Shown here piece by piece: positions 12,528-23,967 of a stretch of 64,000 nucleotides of DNA (positions are counted from its first letter, which is position 1; the number at the start of each line of letters is the position of its first letter). Both the position numbers and the translations under genes were made by a program. This DNA is from Plicaturopsis crispa FD-325 SS-3. Lineage: Eukaryota; Basidiomycota; Agaricomycetes; Amylocorticiales; Amylocorticiaceae. Where the stretch lies: NCBI GenBank assembly GCA_000827205.1, contig KN832567.1, forward strand, positions 763,324-827,323, in the 5' to 3' direction. The notes below the pieces were generated by a model. That model saw only the letters and a program-made list of their open reading frames with translations. It was not told the DNA's origin and did no database searches.

Positions 12528-14737
12528 CTAAACTTCTACTGTAGGTGATGATGGTGGTGGTGTTACGCGCCCCTCCAAGTCCTGTGCCTCACCATCTGCT
12601 CCATGTCGCAGTCGGCCACTATCATCCACGAGGGACTCGTCCGACGGGTATTTCGAGCTCGTCACGGTGTCCTCCGGACTGGAGGCCCCGGTTCCCTGAA
12701 CGCGTCTATCGTAGAAATCGGATGGCAGGGAGGGGAAATAGTTGGGCGCTGGGCCGGGATCGTCGCCTGGCGTGCGCGCAGGTGCATGCTCATGGTGGAA
12801 TGCTTCATGTCCCTGGGAGGAATGATCGCCAGGGGCCGAGGCAGACCACGTCGGCTCAAACCCAGCCTCTCGCAACAAACGACTCGAGCTCGATGGGAGG
12901 CTCGCGCGTGACGTGGATGCGCCCGGGCTTGCGCCGTTTGGATTCACGAAGTGTACTAGAGAAACGAGGTGGTGTAAGCATCCTGCCCTGGGCTGGATCC
13001 AGAGGTGAACTCACGCATCTCCAAGGTCTCGCCACCGACAAGATCAAAATCTTTAAGCGTGCGATGGTCCTCCATGTGTTTGTTGCGCACGCTAAGTCTT
13101 GACTTGGCGGAAAGGCCGGTAATGTCGCAGACCCGCGATTTAAAATCCGACACGAGCTCATTGTCGTGCGCCTCTATCACGTACGTGCGAGGGCCGTTGT
13201 CAGGCGCACTCCTCACCTTGACAGTGAAAGTGAATTTTGATCCAGATGGGCCTGACAATGAGTGAGGAGCTCAGGTATACGAAGACAAGCGAAATCGAGT
13301 TTGACGCACGTAGATAAAGTGTAGAACCTGACGGGATGCCAAGGTCCCAAAGCGTCCTGGACTCCTTCAGGTACGACTGTCCGTCGACGGTGAACCAGTA
13401 CTCGGTAAATGGTGCAGAGCCATCTGGTGCTGGCATGTCCTGAGCAATAATTGGACGCAAAGCGGACAGGCGCGTCAGCGGGTGAAGCGTCAAGACATTG
13501 GATGTCCAGCTTTCCGCCTTGATACGCAATATCAAATATTCAACTGTATGGCGGCGTTTGTGTCATGCAAATAAACCAAGCGTACGAACACCTACCGGCG
13601 TGAATCGTACACATTGGGACTACGCCGAGCTCCAAGAGACTTTTGTCTTCCGCCGCGAGCTCGCGACCCATCATAATCAGCACGGAGTCTGACAGGTCCA
13701 TCTCATGCTGAATGAGGACTGAATTTCGAAATTCCTCGACGGTATGGTGTGCAGTCGCGACAACTTGCACTTTCTTGCAAGCATCGTCATCATGTAGCGC
13801 GAGGGTCACGCTAAACTCCGTTGGCAATGCTTGAAGAAAGGGATCATTTAATCGCATGACTAGGAGGATGGCAAGTGTCAAGTATATACCTAGTTGCACT
13901 TGGGCGCCGGATGGAACACTGTACTCTAAAAGCGAACGCTCCTCGTCCAGAAGATCTTGGCCATTCCAGGTGAAGCAGAGGTCTGCGGGTGCAGGAATTG
14001 CATAATGGCGGCTGAGAACCGGACGCAGGAGCTTGATAGGTTTGGCTGGATCGACAGGGATTGTCACCTGGGCGCCCATAGACGATACCGTGATCATATG
14101 TGCGCGCGCTTTTCGCACTGTCAGTCTCAAGGTGCCCGAGATGGAGGGTGTGTACGCACTGTAGACTGTGATCACCTCGTCTTGTAGCGGGTAACTTGAT
14201 AATTTGGCGTCATCGTGCAATAGCTCGAGGGTGGGTGCAACTATGTCGTCCTCTTCCTCCTCGCTGCTTCCTGCAACGAGAACTTCGGGTGCGGGCTCAT
14301 CGGGTGTCGAGATATACTTCAGCTGTACAGCATCGGCACCTTCCTCGATTGAAATCTCTTGTTTTAGCTGTGCAACCGTGATACTGGGATCAACGGCCAG
14401 AGTAAAAATTGTTCCCGGGTCTGTGTCCTTCTCAAACTTCAGCTCAATCTTGGGCTCCTTGGAAGGCGGTGCTACGTCCTGTCAGAGCTGCAACGACATC
14501 GGCAACTTGGTGAACGGACTCACTAATGTGAAGGGTGTCCCCCTCGGCGATGCGGTAGTGCGAAAGGCGCCGATGGTCGCGCAGCTCATGTCCCCCGTGC
14601 ACTAGATTGGACCGTGTCGCGTTCTTGTTGCCCTTCGACTCTGCGATCGCAGCCTTCAGCTCTGCAACAGTCCAGTCAAAATCAGCATCGACCGCAGTTG
14701 TCTTTCCCGTGAAGTTTTTGACGATCAACTTGGTCAT
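12528..14737 (-). CDS. Protein of about six tandem ubiquitin-like domains
   Basis: Starts MTKLIVKNFTGKTTAVDA, a clear ubiquitin-like opening. Successive ubiquitin-fold units are readable: U1 (MTKLIVKN..DTLHIS), U2 (PKIELKFEKD..DEVITVYS), U3 (LRLTVRKARAHM..GAQVQL), U4 (EFSVTLALHDDDACKKVQV..CTIHA), U5 (EYLILRIKAESWTSN..STLYLR), U6 (KFTFTVKVRSAPDNG..GETLEM). Each carries the typical 'x-L-x-D-x-x-L-x-x-Y/L-x-V-x-x-G-x-x-V-x-L' second half, for example LLDEERSLLEYSVPSGAQVQ. A disordered Ser/Pro/Gly-rich tail of about 140 residues ends in PTVEV, with no GlyGly. So it is not a polyubiquitin precursor. Introns fall at the end of most units: after U3 (GT at about 13889), U4, U5 and U6. The U1-U2 junction does not join in frame with the obvious GTGAGT donor (14523) and CAG acceptor, so the model there is unsure. 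A role as scaffold or proteasome/ubiquitin-receptor adaptor is inference. Confidence 0.75.
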
Positions 14738-15277
14738 GGGAGTGAATACGGAAGGATGGTCAGCGCTCTCATTTGACTTTACTGCGATGACCCAACATAT
14801 ATGAGCGCTCTTCGTCCGATTGTAACCGACGGTGAGTTCCGGCGGCTACCGTTTGCTGTAAATCGTGACGAGTGCAATGCTGTAGAATTCTGCATCGTGT
14901 GCAGCTCGAATATCACCGCGATGTACCCACGACAATCAAATAATGACAGCGAAGCCAGAAATGCGGGGAACATGGGGTAGGGGTACTATCGTCGAGATTT
15001 TTCGGCCATGAGATAAAGTTCCGATCTTCCGACTTGAAAGCCGCGGCCCCGACGCTCCAGAGTCCAGTAACAGAACGAGAATTACATTAGCAAGCTTGAG
15101 GGAGAGGACTAGTACTGGCAGGATTATAGCTGCGTATTTTAGGCGTACTCGCTAACGTTGCCTAAGATACACCGCGTACTCCAAGATATTTAAATAACAG
15201 AAATAGCGGTATAACGGATACGTATACAGGATGTTCGATCGTCCCTCTCCCGACCAAAGGATACAAAGGATACATCA
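14738..15277. other. Intergenic region upstream of the ubiquitin-like gene
   Basis: Lies between the 3' end of the TMEM184-like gene and the start of the ubiquitin-like gene, both on the minus strand. A TATATG element on the minus strand near 14795, about 60 bases upstream of the start, may be the core promoter. No gene is seen. Confidence 0.35.
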
Positions 15278-17640
15278 TCACGCCCACGGGTTATCATCAT
15301 CGTCAGGTATAAACGCCCTTACATGCGCAGGGGGCGTCGCCGCCCGCGCGACCATCCCATCCACCTCCTCTACCGCATTGTCCTCAAGCTCCATCTCCTC
15401 CGGCGGCTCCTCAGCCAGCGATTCTCGACTCTCGCCTTCCTCCGGGATCCCCCCTTCGATCTCGACCTCTCCCTCCGTATCGCCTGCTACAAATCCCCGG
15501 CGGTAGACTTTCTTGAGCGCCGACCCGCCCATTGCGGGTTCGCCTTTTCGTCGCTCTCGCGTGCGTTCCTCTTCAGCGGCCTCGGGGTCCTCGACGACAA
15601 GATCCACGGCGTCGGACGGCAGAGTCCGTATTTCCGGGCGCGGCGCTGGCGGTGAAAGCGTCTTATTCCCCTCAAGCGATGACGATGTTGGCGTGGCTAG
15701 ATTTGACGAGTGTTTGCGGGAGCGTGGCCGCGGCGAGGAAGTCTGCGAAGACGGTAGTTGGGGGGATTTCCGTCGTACGTTCGTCCATTTCAGTTTCACG
15801 TCACTGCCTTCCTCGGCGGCCGTTTTGTCCTGCTCGTAGTCGATGAGTCGGTCGCCCTCGCCGAACCTCACGTCGCGCTCTTTCCCCTTCCCATTAGGCA
15901 CATCGCGTGGATATGGATGCGTGCCTATTGCACCATAACCTTCGCCACGGCGTGCGCGGATGGGGCTGACCCACGCGCCCCGCTCATCCCGTAGTACCCG
16001 CTCTTCCTCATCCCACATTTTCCCCCGGGCAGCCTCTGAGCTGATGTCGATAGTGGGATAATTGTAATCGCCGAAAAGATAACGCTTGCTCTGCTCGAAC
16101 ATAGCCTCGTCGTCTGGGTCGATGTCTCCGAAGGGCAGTTCGTACCCAGCATCGGGGTCGCCTTCCTGGCCCTCGAAATCCCACTCGGGATTGCCCACAT
16201 CGGGCTGCAGGTCGGGCGCCAAATGCACTACGCCCTCTGCCTCTGCATCTGCATCTACCAGCAGGGGTGCACGCACATCCTCCACATTCCCGCCCATACG
16301 CCGGATCGCCCTGTTCACGCCGCGCGCGAGCCTCCCCGGTGGCGCACTGTCCTCGTTCGGTCTCGGGAGCCAGTACTTCCGCTTTCCGCCCTTGCTGTAC
16401 CGCAGGCCCGCCTTTATGCGGCGCTCGCGCCCGGCGCCCTGATGGATGAATCCTTCGCTGGGCTCGAATGCGCGGTAGTCCATGCCCTCGCCGTGCAGCG
16501 TCGCGCGCGAGTCCTCGACGACGTCCTTGATGCCGAACGCGTCGCGCACGGCATAGTACATGGGCATACGCGCGACGTACTGCAGTGTAGGGTCGGCGAA
16601 GTCCGTCGGGGCAAACGCGAACATGTGGGCGATCGCGAATAAGGGCATCTCGATTGTGATGAGTGTGTCGATGAGCGCGAGCGATATGTGCTCCGCATCT
16701 GTGTAAGGGCCGAGATGGGAAATGGCACCGGCGGCAACGAGGACGGAGACGCCTATGGCCTGCCAGAATGAGAAGAAAAGGATTCCCTTCACACAAAGGA
16801 ACTTGGGAATGGGCCGGAAAGGTTTCAGGTCGTCGTTCACGACTACCCAGAACATCGCCAAGCAATACAGGCTGAGACAGATGCTCGTGTTGTAAATGAT
16901 ACTGATGTATAGATAGCCCGAGTTCGCGCGGAAGTCACCATCGTTGTATTTTCCGGTAGCCTTGAGGACGAGCGTAACCGCTGCGAGTATGGGTTTCACT
17001 TGCACGTATTCTAAAAGCTGGTCGGTATGGTAAGCGAAAGATGATATGGAGGAGACGCACGGAGAATGCCGCGTTTGAGGAAGAGAAATGTATATGGGTC
17101 GCTGACGTCGATTTCATGCTTGAAAATATTGATTGGGAATACAGGTGTCTTGGGTGGTCTACCGTGGAGGAGAATCAATAGCGAACGCTCGCCACCTAGG
17201 TACGACAGCAGGAGTTGGAAGAAGCAATATATCACGAAAGCTTCGTATATGTCGCGGATAGCGTCGATGAAGAAAGCGGCATCGAGGGAGAACAGGGCAA
17301 TGAGGGAAGATACGCCGTATATCGGCACCATGATCATTATTCGGATGACCATCCTGTGTTCGAACCAACAGTGTAAATTGTCCTTCCCTTTGTCTGAAAC
17401 AGAACATGCGCACCTTTGCAGAACAGGCTTCCTATAGCTTTTGAGATGCTGGTACACAGACATCGACGAAACGAGAACGGCAACGAGTGTTGAGACGCCT
17501 GCTACGGTGAGGACAGCGGCAGGGAGGCTAGACCCGGCTCCTGAGCCGTGCTTGCGATCGGGCATGTCCATGGCGCGCGCCGCGTATGTTGGGAGTTGCA
17601 GCGAAGAATTTGCGTACATTTGAGAGGCATAATGGGCCAT
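15278..17640 (-). CDS. TMEM184/OST-alpha (DUF300, LAZ1-type) multi-pass membrane protein
   Basis: Member of the Solute_trans_a family, found in vacuolar/endosomal and plasma membranes of eukaryotes; exact substrate in fungi unknown. Three exons: 17640-17414, 17353-17061, 17010-15278, joining in frame to 750 residues. The membrane part covers about residues 25-330: AAVLTVAGVSTLVAVLVSS, MIMVPIYGVSSLIALFS, the family-typical IRDIYEAFVIYCFFQLLLSYLGGE (split here as IRDIYEAFVIYCFF and QLLLSYLGGE), SGYLYISIIYNTSICLSLY, FLCVKGILFFSFWQ, and LALIDTLITIEMPLFAIAH. The C-terminal 400 residues are charged and disordered, which is usual for fungal members. The start chosen is Met in MAHYASQMYANSS; an upstream in-frame Met at 17715 would add 25 Arg-rich residues. 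Confidence 0.9.
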
Positions 17641-17990
17641 TTGACGGCACCGTTTGGCTGTAGAAAGCGCAGTCCGCAGTGCGCGTCGTCGACGTCGCGA
17701 TCCAAGAACCGACACCGGTCATTATACGGTCATCATACTTTCTCGGATCGGACATCGGAAAACTCCCGGCGTTTAATGTTAAATGCATCCTCCGCAAGCT
17801 GAGGCGGACTCGTTCGCGAGATCAGGGATGCAACCAGGCTACAAAAAATGTCTATAACAATCTATATGCTACGAAAGCTACGAGTCCGCTATTCTATGTA
17901 CGTGATTATAACAGTAACATTACAGTGTCATTAGCACCCTTTGAAACGTTCATCTACAATATCCCATGTTGTCTAAGTGATGAGCCCCAT
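17641..17990. other. Intergenic region
   Basis: Promoter side of the TMEM184-like gene and 3' side of the MFS gene, both on the minus strand. No ORF or repeat of note. Confidence 0.35.
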
Positions 17991-20194
17991 CTAAACCTCT
18001 TGATTTTTCCGCGCGGCGGCTTCCTCCTCTGCAAGCACCTTTGCTATCCGAAGATCCTGAAATAAAGCGGTCGGCATCAGGTGCTGATGACAGTGATCGC
18101 GGGGGACTTACAATACAAGGTGCGAAAGTACTTGACGCGCGTATCCTCGCGCCGTAGACATAGAACAAGAATGGACTGGGCGTCAGCACGAGACCTACCA
18201 GCCCGATGAGGGTGCAGGCCCATTGTATGCCCATCTGTGTATCACGAAGAGCATTAGTGCGCGTACGGCGAGAAGGGCCTGCGGGACGTACCCCATTGAA
18301 CATCTGGATAGTGAAAAGGGGGAAGGCAGCCGCTGTAGCGGACCGAATCACCGTATTTGCAGCAAAGGCAGACGCGCTATACATACTGTAAGACCAATAT
18401 AAGTGAGTGCGCACGCCGACAATCAATCGTCGTGCTGTGCTTACAGATACGTGTCCACAAGATAGCTCTGCAGATGGAAGTCAGAAACGCTAGTCTGAAC
18501 CAGAGGCTGATGGACGTACCAGGAACGACATGAAAATCAAACTGATGCTCAATCCGATCAGGATCGCACTGAGGGCCGGGACGTACCACGGCACACTTGC
18601 ATATGCGCCGGTCCATCCCAGCCAGAAGATACCAATGACAAGCGAAGGCGCCCCAATCATGGCGCCAAACAGCCTATGTTCGGGTGGCGGGAAGCCCCTC
18701 CATTTCCTGATGAGCTCTGGGTAATGCGCAGTGAGATAGTAATTCAGGAGCGCTCCAAGAGTAGTGCCAATGCCGACACCGATGAAGACGAGACCGTCTT
18801 CGCCGATGGTGAACCCGCGTTTGACGACGAATATGAGAGGGAATGCTTCGAATAGGCAGTACAAGATGCCGTAGACGAGCGAGAGGTAGATCGTGATGAG
18901 GACAAGGATCGGTTCCATGAAGAGCATGTGGAATGGACGGAGGATGCTGCGGCGGGCGATACCCTTGAGTGTCCAGTCCTCTCGTTCGTGCTCAGCATAG
19001 ACATCCTTGTTCTGTTCGGGTTCAGCCTTGCGCATGCGCCGAGCCTTGAAAAATAGTTGCGTCAGTGAATTGTAACTTGAAAAAGAGATACGCAAAGAAT
19101 ACTTTTTTCTGAAGGATGATGGGGGCATATGTCTCCGGTAAAAATGCAAGGCTCAATGTGCAGACGCCCGCAAAAATCATCATGACCCAGAAAACCCATC
19201 TCCATCCTAGATAACTCGTGGTAATACTATAGAGGGCACAGTTAGTATGCTGGAGGTGGTGGGAAAGTGCTATAACATACTATCCGCCAATGATGGGCCC
19301 CAACACGGGCCCTAAAAATACGCTGGCAGTGAACAGGCTAGTGGCTGGACCTCTTCCTTCCGCCGACCAGATGTCTGCTATCACGCCTGTGGGTTGTAAT
19401 GGACGCGTGAGCCAAGTGAATAATAAACAGAAGGGGGGATATCGTACCGCCACAGTTCGTCAGCGGCGCGACCGCGAAGAAGCCGGAGAGGAACCGTGTA
19501 ACGAGGAGCGTCTCGATGTTCTGTGCGAGAGCCTGTCCGAGGTGGAATAGTGTGTACAATGTCATGGTAACGTAGAATATTTTCTGACGACCGATGAGTT
19601 TACTTCCAGGTCCCCAGAAAAGTGGACCTGCAAATCGTAAGCACAAAATTGATTAGAAAGATTCGTGATAGCGTACCAAAGACATATCCAAGGAGGAAGC
19701 ACGTCGTTACGAGGTACGACACTTCTGCCGTTGTACCAAAGGTTTGTTGGATATGTGTCGTCGCCGCCGACGGTGCAGACGAGGCGAATGTCCTATATAC
19801 ATCGGTCAGCGTACAAGGGTGCTCAATCATATAGAGATACGTACACATTCACGGTCAGAATAGAGCATACGCCAGTTATGAACCACTTGTAATTTTTGGA
19901 CCAGTTCTGCGGGTTCTTCGGATCGTCAGGTCCATCCCAAGTAACCTTGTGTGCATCGAGAATACTGGGTGCATGTGGAGGAGCCTCTTTTCCTGGCGTC
20001 TTCGGTGCTGGCTCATCTGGGTCGTCGCCGCCATATTTTTCAATATGGAGCTCATCTCGTTCAATTTCCTGGTCGAGCGGACTCCGCGCCCGAGGCTCCT
20101 CGACCGCATCGGCGACAGTAGTGATAGATGATTCGGAGCGGTTACTTGGAGCAGGAGCAGGAAGCACAGAAGGGGGCGGCGAGATGGACGCCAT
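17991..20194 (-). CDS. MFS transporter, DHA1 drug:H+ antiporter type
   Basis: Proton-coupled exporter of the plasma membrane, TPO1/FLR1-like by sequence pattern. About ten exons. The N-terminal cytosolic stretch (MASISPPPSVLPAPAPSN.., about 100 residues, acidic) ends with the typical DDPKNPQNWSKNYKW. TM segments follow: WFITGVCSILTVNVY, YLVTTCFLLGYVFG, then the loop motif FWGPGSKLIGRQKIF (motif A region), TLYTLFHLGQALAQN, TRFLSGFFAVAPLTNCGG, VFLGPVLGP (motif C, antiporter signature), SYLGWRWVFWVMMI. The second half has ILVLITIYLSLVYGILYCLFEAFP, FIGVGIGTTLGALLNYYLTA, MIGAPSLVIGIFWLGWTGAY, SAFAANTVIRSATAAAFPLF and IGLVGLVLTPSPFLFYVYG. The end is DLRIAKVLAEEEAAARKNQEV split over the last exon. 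The substrate is unknown; the upstream aldo-keto reductase on the same strand may be a chance neighbour. Confidence 0.92.
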
Positions 20195-20936
20195 CTTTCC
20201 TGGTCAGGGAAGGACGGGTCGCTTTGCCTGGTCTGTCATATAGTGAGCAGAGAGCTAGGACCGGTTACCTTGAGCCGGTCGATTATACAGACTGTGCGAC
20301 AACTGTGCGATGTCATAACCCGGCAGGGCCGACAGGACGGCATCGGCACCCGCTCTATGTCAGTTTATCCGCATTTGCGGTACCGGCGAGCCCCTGTGTT
20401 GCTTTACAATTTGCCTCCGTCTAAAGTGGCACTCAAGCAGCCTGTTATCTCCTGTTATTTCCATCGAGCCGTGGATCGCTGGATGGTCTCTCGAGACAGG
20501 GCAATCCGTGGACTGCATTCATCGGCGCTACAGTCAGCAGGCTAACACATTATCGTCGCCCGAAGACCGACGTGATGCACGTCAGATACAAGTTTGCGAA
20601 TGATTCCGGTGTGCCAACCGCACCTTGGTAGACCCTACGACCATATTTTGGAAGGGCGTACAGTGCACTATACGCGCGTTATAGTAGTAGGTATACTATG
20701 TTTCAGTGAAATTCAGAGAGACCAGAAAACTGCACGCCGAACCGTGGTGCTCTGGATCGAAGTTCTTCTAAAACCTCCGCCGTCGCATTGAGATAAGATT
20801 ACGCGTGGCTGTGCCGGATGAGCGTTTCCGAATTTCACGTTCTTTCCATGCAGACATGGCATCGAGAAGGAGTGCATATCGTATTCCTGTGGCAAAACCA
20901 CCAGCTGTTTCATTGACAAAAAACGCTTTCAAGAGA
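20195..20936. other. Intergenic region upstream of the MFS gene
   Basis: 0.74 kb between the aldo-keto reductase 3' end and the MFS start. Presumed MFS promoter. Short ORFs only; no motif can be defended. Confidence 0.35.
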
Positions 20937-22428
20937 CTAGTCGGAAGAAGGGAGGATAGCCTTGGGGACCGGGATGTGGTCGAAATACCCCGCCGTGTTG
21001 TAGAGCCACTTGTACTCTGTCCCGTCACCCTGAGTGCGAGAGTAATTAGCACGGACGTGCATACCAAATATGCTGGAGTGCTCACAATCAAACTGTACGG
21101 AAACCCGACATGGATCGGGGCGACGGCCTCGATTTCCGCGAAGTGCTCAGGCCTGAGCGTGATCCGCAGCGCATCGATGTTTGCGAGGAGGTGCTCGACC
21201 TTGCGCCCGCCGATAATCGGGAAGACATAGGGTGTCTTCTGCAGCACGTACGCGATGGCCACTTTAGAGGTCGCTTTCAGTTTAATGGCCTAATTCAATG
21301 GCAAAGGCGACGGCGCTCACCCGCTGTGACGTGCTCCGTCCCGACCTCCGCTGCGACTTTCTCGAGCACGCGCACCATCGCCTTCTCCTGCTCCGTGCGC
21401 TCCCACCCGCCCCCGAGCCCAAGGTCGCGGCCGTTTTCCCCCGTTTCGCGGCGGTGCGCCTCCTCCGCGTCCGTGCGCAGCTTGCCCGACGCGAGCACGT
21501 TGAACGGCGCGAGCGCGAGACCTGTGGGAAAAGAGCTGGCATCAGCGGGGGCATTTCAGGGCCTGATTGGGGTGTGAAGCACCCTCGTGGCGGGCCATGG
21601 GGATGATGTCGCGCTCAAACGAGCGCTCGAGGACGCTCCAAGCGCCCTGGTAGATGACGAACGGCGTCTTCCCCTGCTGGCGCGCATACATGTTCGCCTT
21701 CGTGACGATCCACGCCGGCGCGTCGGATATGCCCTGCAAAGGCGCAGTTCTGTCAGTAGGCACCAGTGCAGCGCGGCAGGGGGGCTCACGAGGTAGAGCA
21801 CCTTCCTCGCGGCGACGAGATTGTGCAGGCTGTTCATGACCTCTTCGACGCCCGTCGTCCAGTCCCAGTAGTGCACGTAGAGGATGTCGATGTACGAGAC
21901 GCGCAGCTTCTTCAGCGAGGCCTCGACACTGATGTGCATGGACTTGGTGTGGTTCCCGACGTACACCGATTTCTGCTTGAGTGTTGGGTCGCCGCGTTTC
22001 CAGCTGCTCGTATACTAAAGCATCCAGGATGGTGAGAATGCGCTGTGAAAAGGTTGTGAGCAGACTGACCTTAGTAGCGATGACGAGCTGGTCGCGGATT
22101 CCGCGCTCCTCGGCCCATTCTCCAATAAATCGCTCAGACGACTCATTCTGACTGCACATTCCGGAGTAAGCATTTGGCATAGTGAATGAGTGTGAGTTGC
22201 GTACTAGTTGTTGGCGGTATCGATGAAATTTCCGCCCGCTTCATAAAAAGCGTCAAGCAGCTTGAAGGATGACTCTTTGTCCATCTCGCCCATGCCGATC
22301 TTAGACCATTGGTCTCCGATGCTCATGCCACCTAGGGCGAGCGGCGATACATGGACGCCGGCGAGGGAAGAGAGCTGACGGTGATAGCCAAGCTTTGTCT
22401 TGGGAGGTGGGGGTCGTGCGGTAATCAT
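20937..22428 (-). CDS. Aldo-keto reductase, StcV/aryl-alcohol dehydrogenase type
   Basis: NADPH-dependent reductase of aldehydes or ketones, cytosolic. First exon 22428-22205, second 22151-22070, then several more, ending at 20937 with [14 protein letters not shown]. Seen: [18 protein letters not shown]; the active-site region [17 protein letters not shown], with Asp and Tyr of the catalytic tetrad; [12 protein letters not shown]; the strand [15 protein letters not shown], which holds the HxxDW-like block; [40 protein letters not shown]; and the C-terminal cofactor motif [20 protein letters not shown] with HLLANIDAL. The motifs match the yeast AAD and Aspergillus StcV/NorB group. The physiological substrate is not deducible. 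A minus-strand TATAAAAGC lies about 80 bases upstream. Confidence 0.93.
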
Positions 22429-22503
22429 TCTGATGGAGTAGCGTATCGAGGAACTAAGTAGGAACTGGTAGTTGTGCTAGGTAGCCACCGGTGCGCATCG
22501 CAT

Positions 22504-22513
22504 GCTTTTATAC
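22504..22513 (-). promoter_or_regulatory. Probable TATA box of the aldo-keto reductase gene
   Basis: The minus strand reads GTATAAAAGC, about 80 bases upstream of the start codon at 22428. This is a canonical TATA sequence at a plausible distance for a gene with a short 5' leader. Confidence 0.5.
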
Positions 22514-23482
22514 ATCCCAGCGGGGTACACCTAGAGCTTGAAATGATTCTGAGAAGCTACTAACTGTGTTTCAGTGTCAAAACTATCTCAGAGAATGTGG
22601 AAAAGGCTCGCCTGCGTGCATCACTCTTTGCACCTAGAAACTCTCAGACCGAGCTTCTAAGGAGTCCCCTCCCACACCTGACACGACGGCCTGCAACGCG
22701 CGTCCCCGGCGAAGAGGCATAAATCCGAAACTGTCGGTATACCCGGTCGATGCTAGGGGTAACGCACGCGAGTATCCTCGGCGTAGTACCGAGAAAGCCG
22801 GGATAGAACATATGCACTGAACTAGACTGGGCTACGCCTAAGTTTTCCCGGCGATGTACGCAGGTCCTGGTGCATTCCTTTGTCGCACCAGGTCGCAACG
22901 CGACTCGGATGAGCTGCCGCGACGCGCGTTTCCAGCTCGGAGTGCATTCCCGCGAAACTGTCGGTGTATGCACTTTGCTAGTTGGGCTCGAGAGACCGTT
23001 CGTACTGTGCGACCAAGTCACCAGGATTTATTTGGGAGGTAGAATAACAAGTAAAAGTAGTTTTCATCTTTTGTGGCACGCAATCATGCGGTAAGTAGTC
23101 TAGAAACGGTTCAAGAAATTCGGCTTGGACTCGGAGGCTGTTGCCACACAGGGCCAAACAACGCATTTCATGGTTGGTCTGACTCAAATCCGTATTTTGA
23201 GCACTCTTGAACTTGACTCATTATGCAATATTTTACCAGTAAATTGCAACAATCCTATGCGTCCCAACGATAACAATACCTCCCCTGGAACGGCGGCGGC
23301 GACCGACAACCAACTCAATGACTCCCGAACGCATGGCAGACGCAGCCAGTGAGCGCCGCACAATCGCAAGAATTTAGGCAAACAGTCGAGTCTCCTCTTA
23401 AGGATGAGTCACTGAACCTCCCACAGGTACTGCACAAGCTCCAGGAGCACTGCGGTATACTAATCAATTGGTATGGCATTAC

Positions 23483-23557
23483 GAAGTACGCGGTCGACTC
23501 GTGTTGATTAGCGTAGAGGCAGACTAGCGGTAGTTCGGGATCGGATGTCGACGGCAT
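23483..23557 (-). pseudogene. Short 5' remnant of the deaminase-like gene family
   Basis: On the minus strand this reads MPSTSDPELPLVCLYANQ followed by HESTAYF. It matches the first about 23 residues of the full-length copies at 33392 (MPYDPELALACLYANQ, HESNAYF) and 36937 (MPFGPELTLACLYASQ, QESTEYF). Similarity starts at the start codon and stops abruptly. The rest of the gene is absent. It is a fragment about 10 kb away from the tandem pair and on the opposite strand. Confidence 0.7.
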
Positions 23558-23967
23558 GCCAGCGAAGGGAGTAGACGGTTCAAATGGAGGTTTCGACATC
23601 CAGCTGACGTCTCGCTTAGATGCAACCCTAGATTCTGATAAGATCAACTATCAGAACAGCTCTCGAGTCTCAGCTGGAGAGCAACCTAGACCTCCCCATG
23701 TCCCGGCCATAAAGACCTGGCACTTTGACTTGTAAATGATTAGAGGTCCGAGGACGCGATCTGTGAATACAATTATTTGTCAGTGCTGGTAGGCAACTGG
23801 TACCTTACCTTCACCGAACAAGACTGATGTTCACTCGCGTACGGTTGCGAATAGTAGGGTTCCAGTAAAGCACAATAAAACATCCAAGTTACAAAGTAGT
23901 GACACATACTTAGTACACAACTCTTACTTCTTCATCGTCTCCTGTCGTCAAGCCCCAGCAACGGCAT

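Larger units (their letters stand above)
22429..23967. other. 1.5-kb intergenic region with a hairpin and a gene remnant
   Basis: Holds the promoter of the aldo-keto reductase, an 8-bp inverted repeat with a 11-base loop (CCTGGTGC at 22866-22873, GCACCAGG at 22885-22892), and a 75-bp remnant of the deaminase-like family at 23483-23557. Otherwise no coding content is seen. Confidence 0.4.

Noticed and set aside
17991-22428. Functional export-plus-reduction pair of MFS and aldo-keto reductase
   Set aside because: Same strand and adjacent, but each has its own promoter interval and no further shared feature was seen.
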